From Hylemonella sp. (GTDB lineage: Bacteria; Pseudomonadota; Gammaproteobacteria; Burkholderiales; Burkholderiaceae_C): 42,424 nucleotides of DNA. The translations under genes were made by a program, and so were the position numbers. Below the pieces are notes generated by a model. The model was not told where the DNA came from. It worked only from the letters and a program-made list of their open reading frames with translations, and made no database searches. Positions 41,055 through 42,424 of the stretch are shown here, piece by piece (position 1 is the first letter of the stretch; each line of letters begins with the position of its first letter). The stretch lies in assembly GCA_030680575.1 (NCBI GenBank), contig JAUXVI010000048.1:1-42424 (forward strand). The letters are read 5' to 3'.

Positions 41055-41802
41055 AATGTGACTCCATCGAGGTCAGGCCTGAGCAGCTCGCCAGTCGGCG
41101 CTCAAAGTTTATCCACGCACCTTCAACGAGATTCACGGCAGGCTCACCTGCACAAATGCCGGATGCGGATGGCGACGTCAAGACTGCCGCATATCCACAT
41201 ACCGCGCGCGATGTCTTGGGCATTGCGATCCAACGGCCACCCCTTGTCTCCTTCTTTATTTGCGGCGAGAGCAATGATCAGAATGTTGCAACAGCATCAG
41301 GTCAAAGTGAACTATTGCCCGTCTATCACGCACTTTGAGGAGCACAGGGAACCCGGGTGGCGGGTATTGCGCTACGGACACTGAAGGACCAAAAGAAGTG
41401 ATTCGCCCTCCCTGCTGGCGCTTGAAGAAGGCCTGCCCATGGTCCAGAACACCGTTTCGTCCGTGACGCAAAGGGCCATTCCAGAACTTTGCACTTCGCT
41501 ACAGTGCCGAACGACCGGTACAGGTAATCGATCGGTCGCTTGAGATCCTGACCGGTAAGCGACCGCTTGCGGTGGCGCCCATGGACTCTGCCGTCGAACC
41601 TAAGTGGCAGCAATCAGTCTTGACCGTTCAGTGGACAGCACGAGGCGAAGGACTGCTAGAGGCCGATAGCGGAAGTCTAGCCTCCGGGAGAGCCATTTGC
41701 TTCCCATCAAGTAGGGAGCGGTGGTTCTGCAAAAAAAGCAGGAAACTGTTAGTCAAGATTGATGGGGGAACTTTACCTGACTAACTGTTAGGGTCATTCA
41801 GA
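41055..41802. other. Right-end non-coding zone of the island
   Basis: 748 bp with no convincing gene. Several small open frames are present on both strands but none has a ribosome site or recognisable protein pattern. The right terminal repeat ends it. It may hold decayed genes or recombinase-binding sites. Confidence 0.5.
41776..41802 (-). repeat. Right terminal imperfect inverted repeat of the island
   Basis: Plus strand CCTGACTAAC... ending CATTCAGA. Its reverse complement begins TCTGAATGACC and ends GTTAGTCAGG, resembling the left end at 23453. Confidence 0.6.
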
Positions 41803-41810
41803 AACAACGA
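41803..41810 (+). repeat. Right 8-bp direct repeat flanking the island (attR core)
   Basis: AACAACGA, identical to 23445-23452. Confidence 0.9.
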
Positions 41811-42012
41811 CGGTTGTGCCATCTCGCGCAGCAACGAGGCCAAGGCCCTGGGGGTTCGCATGGGGGCACCCTGGTACCAGCTTCGGTCGCTGGTACAGAG
41901 CCACGGCCTGGTGGCGCTGTCGGCCAACTTCGCGCTGTATGGCGACATGTCCGACCGCATGATGAGCCTGCTGGCCACCCTAGGAGCACAGCAGGAGGTC
42001 TACTCCATCGAT
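41803..42012 (+). pseudogene. umuC: umuC internal fragment, interrupted again at its right end
   Basis: Continues the UmuC reading frame from codon 32: NNDGCAISRSNEAKALGVRM, then APWYQLRSLVQSHGLVALSA and NFALYGDMSDRMMSLLATLG to EVYSID. The conserved SIDE motif, whose Asp-Glu pair is catalytic, stops at ATCGAT (42007-42012): the next codons are not Glu but a foreign sequence that reaches a stop at 42076-42078. Therefore umuC was broken at a second place. Confidence 0.94.
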
Positions 42013-42424
42013 TTAAGTGCACCAGGCTACTGTTGCGTTTCCTTTGAGAAGGAAGTCGTTGACTGGTGTTGCGATTAACAGAGTAGGGCTGTTGCGTTTC
42101 ATTGGCAGTGGCGACCATTGCCCGGAAGCCAAGTGGGCACCCGGGTGAGTATTTTGGAGCAAACCCACTAGGCGTTCGCACAACAAGTCCTCCACCGATT
42201 TCCATCCCAAACTCATCAACGATTTGCATTCAATTCGGCCACCTATTGCTGCCGTTCAACCTCCAGGACTCTATGACTGCTACGCAGCGGTTGCTGTCGG
42301 TCGCGGCCGTGACCTGAGTTCACGGTGCCTGGCACAAAGCTGTCATTGGCTCACCCAGCAGCGCGGCAGCATCGATGACCGGTATCGAGGGAGCTGCAGT
42401 CATGGTCTAGCACACGTCTCCCCA
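42013..42424. mobile_element. Start of a second, unidentified insertion in umuC (runs off the window)
   Basis: Everything after 42012 has no match to umuC. Three repeats TGTTGCG at 42031, 42067 and 42090 lie close to the junction, with spacings of 36 and 23 bp, a layout seen at the ends of transposons with multiple transposase-binding sites. No gene is recognisable in the remaining 330 bp. The type of element cannot be decided from the part visible. Confidence 0.5.

Larger units (their letters stand above)
23453..41802 (+). mobile_element. 18.35-kb genomic island inserted in umuC
   Basis: Boundaries are set by the split umuC gene and the AACAACGA repeat on each side. The outermost bases read TCT at the left and AGA at the right, with imperfect inverted repeats of about 27 bp that share GTTAGT(C)AGG. 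The left end carries a cluster of three tyrosine recombinases and a TnpC-like gene, all transcribed inward. The remainder is cargo: HEPN-like gene, small membrane genes, sorAB, two ECF/anti-sigma pairs, exported proteins, yeiH and a LysR gene. Boundaries are near certain, the transposition class (Tn554-like) is inferred. Confidence 0.92.

Noticed and set aside
42031..42096. Tn7-like or IS6-like transposon end
   Set aside because: Three TGTTGCG repeats recall such ends, but no transposase gene or complete terminal repeat is visible, so the class is left open.
1..42424. CRISPR arrays, tRNA or rRNA genes
   Set aside because: No regularly spaced direct repeats and no tRNA- or rRNA-like sequences were seen in reading the window.

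Overview
The window looks like a chromosomal segment of a high-GC betaproteobacterium of the order Burkholderiales, most likely family Comamonadaceae. The reasons are the cox gene order (ctaD, small protein, ctaG, DUF2970, ctaE, DUF2909, SURF1, SCO-like, ctaA, ctaB, sco), the queE/queD pair with a CX14CX2C QueE, the hemC-hemD-hemX-hemY run, a Bug-family solute-binding protein, and a short AT-rich dispersed repeat that I associate with this family. The assignment is inference from gene content; no search was run.

Positions 1-7239 hold the cytochrome c oxidase and haem A biogenesis cluster, from a truncated ctaD through CuA/CuB assembly factors to a Sco lipoprotein. Positions 7339-9000 hold a two-gene minus-strand operon (unknown protein plus DUF2325 protein) behind a clear Fur box. 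Next are queE-queD (9118-10112), a DUF2971 gene of accessory character (10195-11139), a complete IS30-family insertion sequence (11177-12405) that ends 27 bp from the ppc stop, ppc (minus), the tetrapyrrole genes hemC-hemD-hemX-hemY (plus), a GGDEF protein with a degenerate GGDQF motif, a tctC-like periplasmic binding protein (minus), rpoH behind a perfect CIRCE operator (minus), and umuD behind a LexA box (plus).

The main discovery is at umuC. The gene starts at 23352, is broken after codon 33, and resumes in frame at 41803. An 18,350-bp genomic island lies between, flanked by an 8-bp direct repeat (AACAACGA) and with imperfect terminal inverted repeats starting TCT. The island carries a recombination module at its left end: a small primase-like protein, three consecutive tyrosine recombinases and a TnpC-like protein, all translationally coupled and resembling Tn554 or recombinase-in-trio elements. 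A middle zone has a HEPN-like protein and three tiny membrane proteins, each preceded by a related intergenic motif.

The island cargo is a coherent periplasmic redox set: SorA/SorB-type sulfite dehydrogenase, two ECF sigma/anti-sigma pairs, a DUF305 protein, a Tat-exported beta-propeller protein, a Yx(FWY)xxD-type secreted protein, an NTF2-like secreted protein, a YeiH-type exporter and a divergent YeiE-like LysR regulator. Three intergenic sites share a spaced motif (GGAATRRA-N12-GCSSTCTK), probably the promoter of one of the ECF sigma factors. I read the island as a mobile sulfite or reactive-oxidant defence and oxidation unit.

umuC is then broken a second time at 42012, inside its conserved SIDE motif, by DNA that shows three TGTTGCG repeats and runs off the window.
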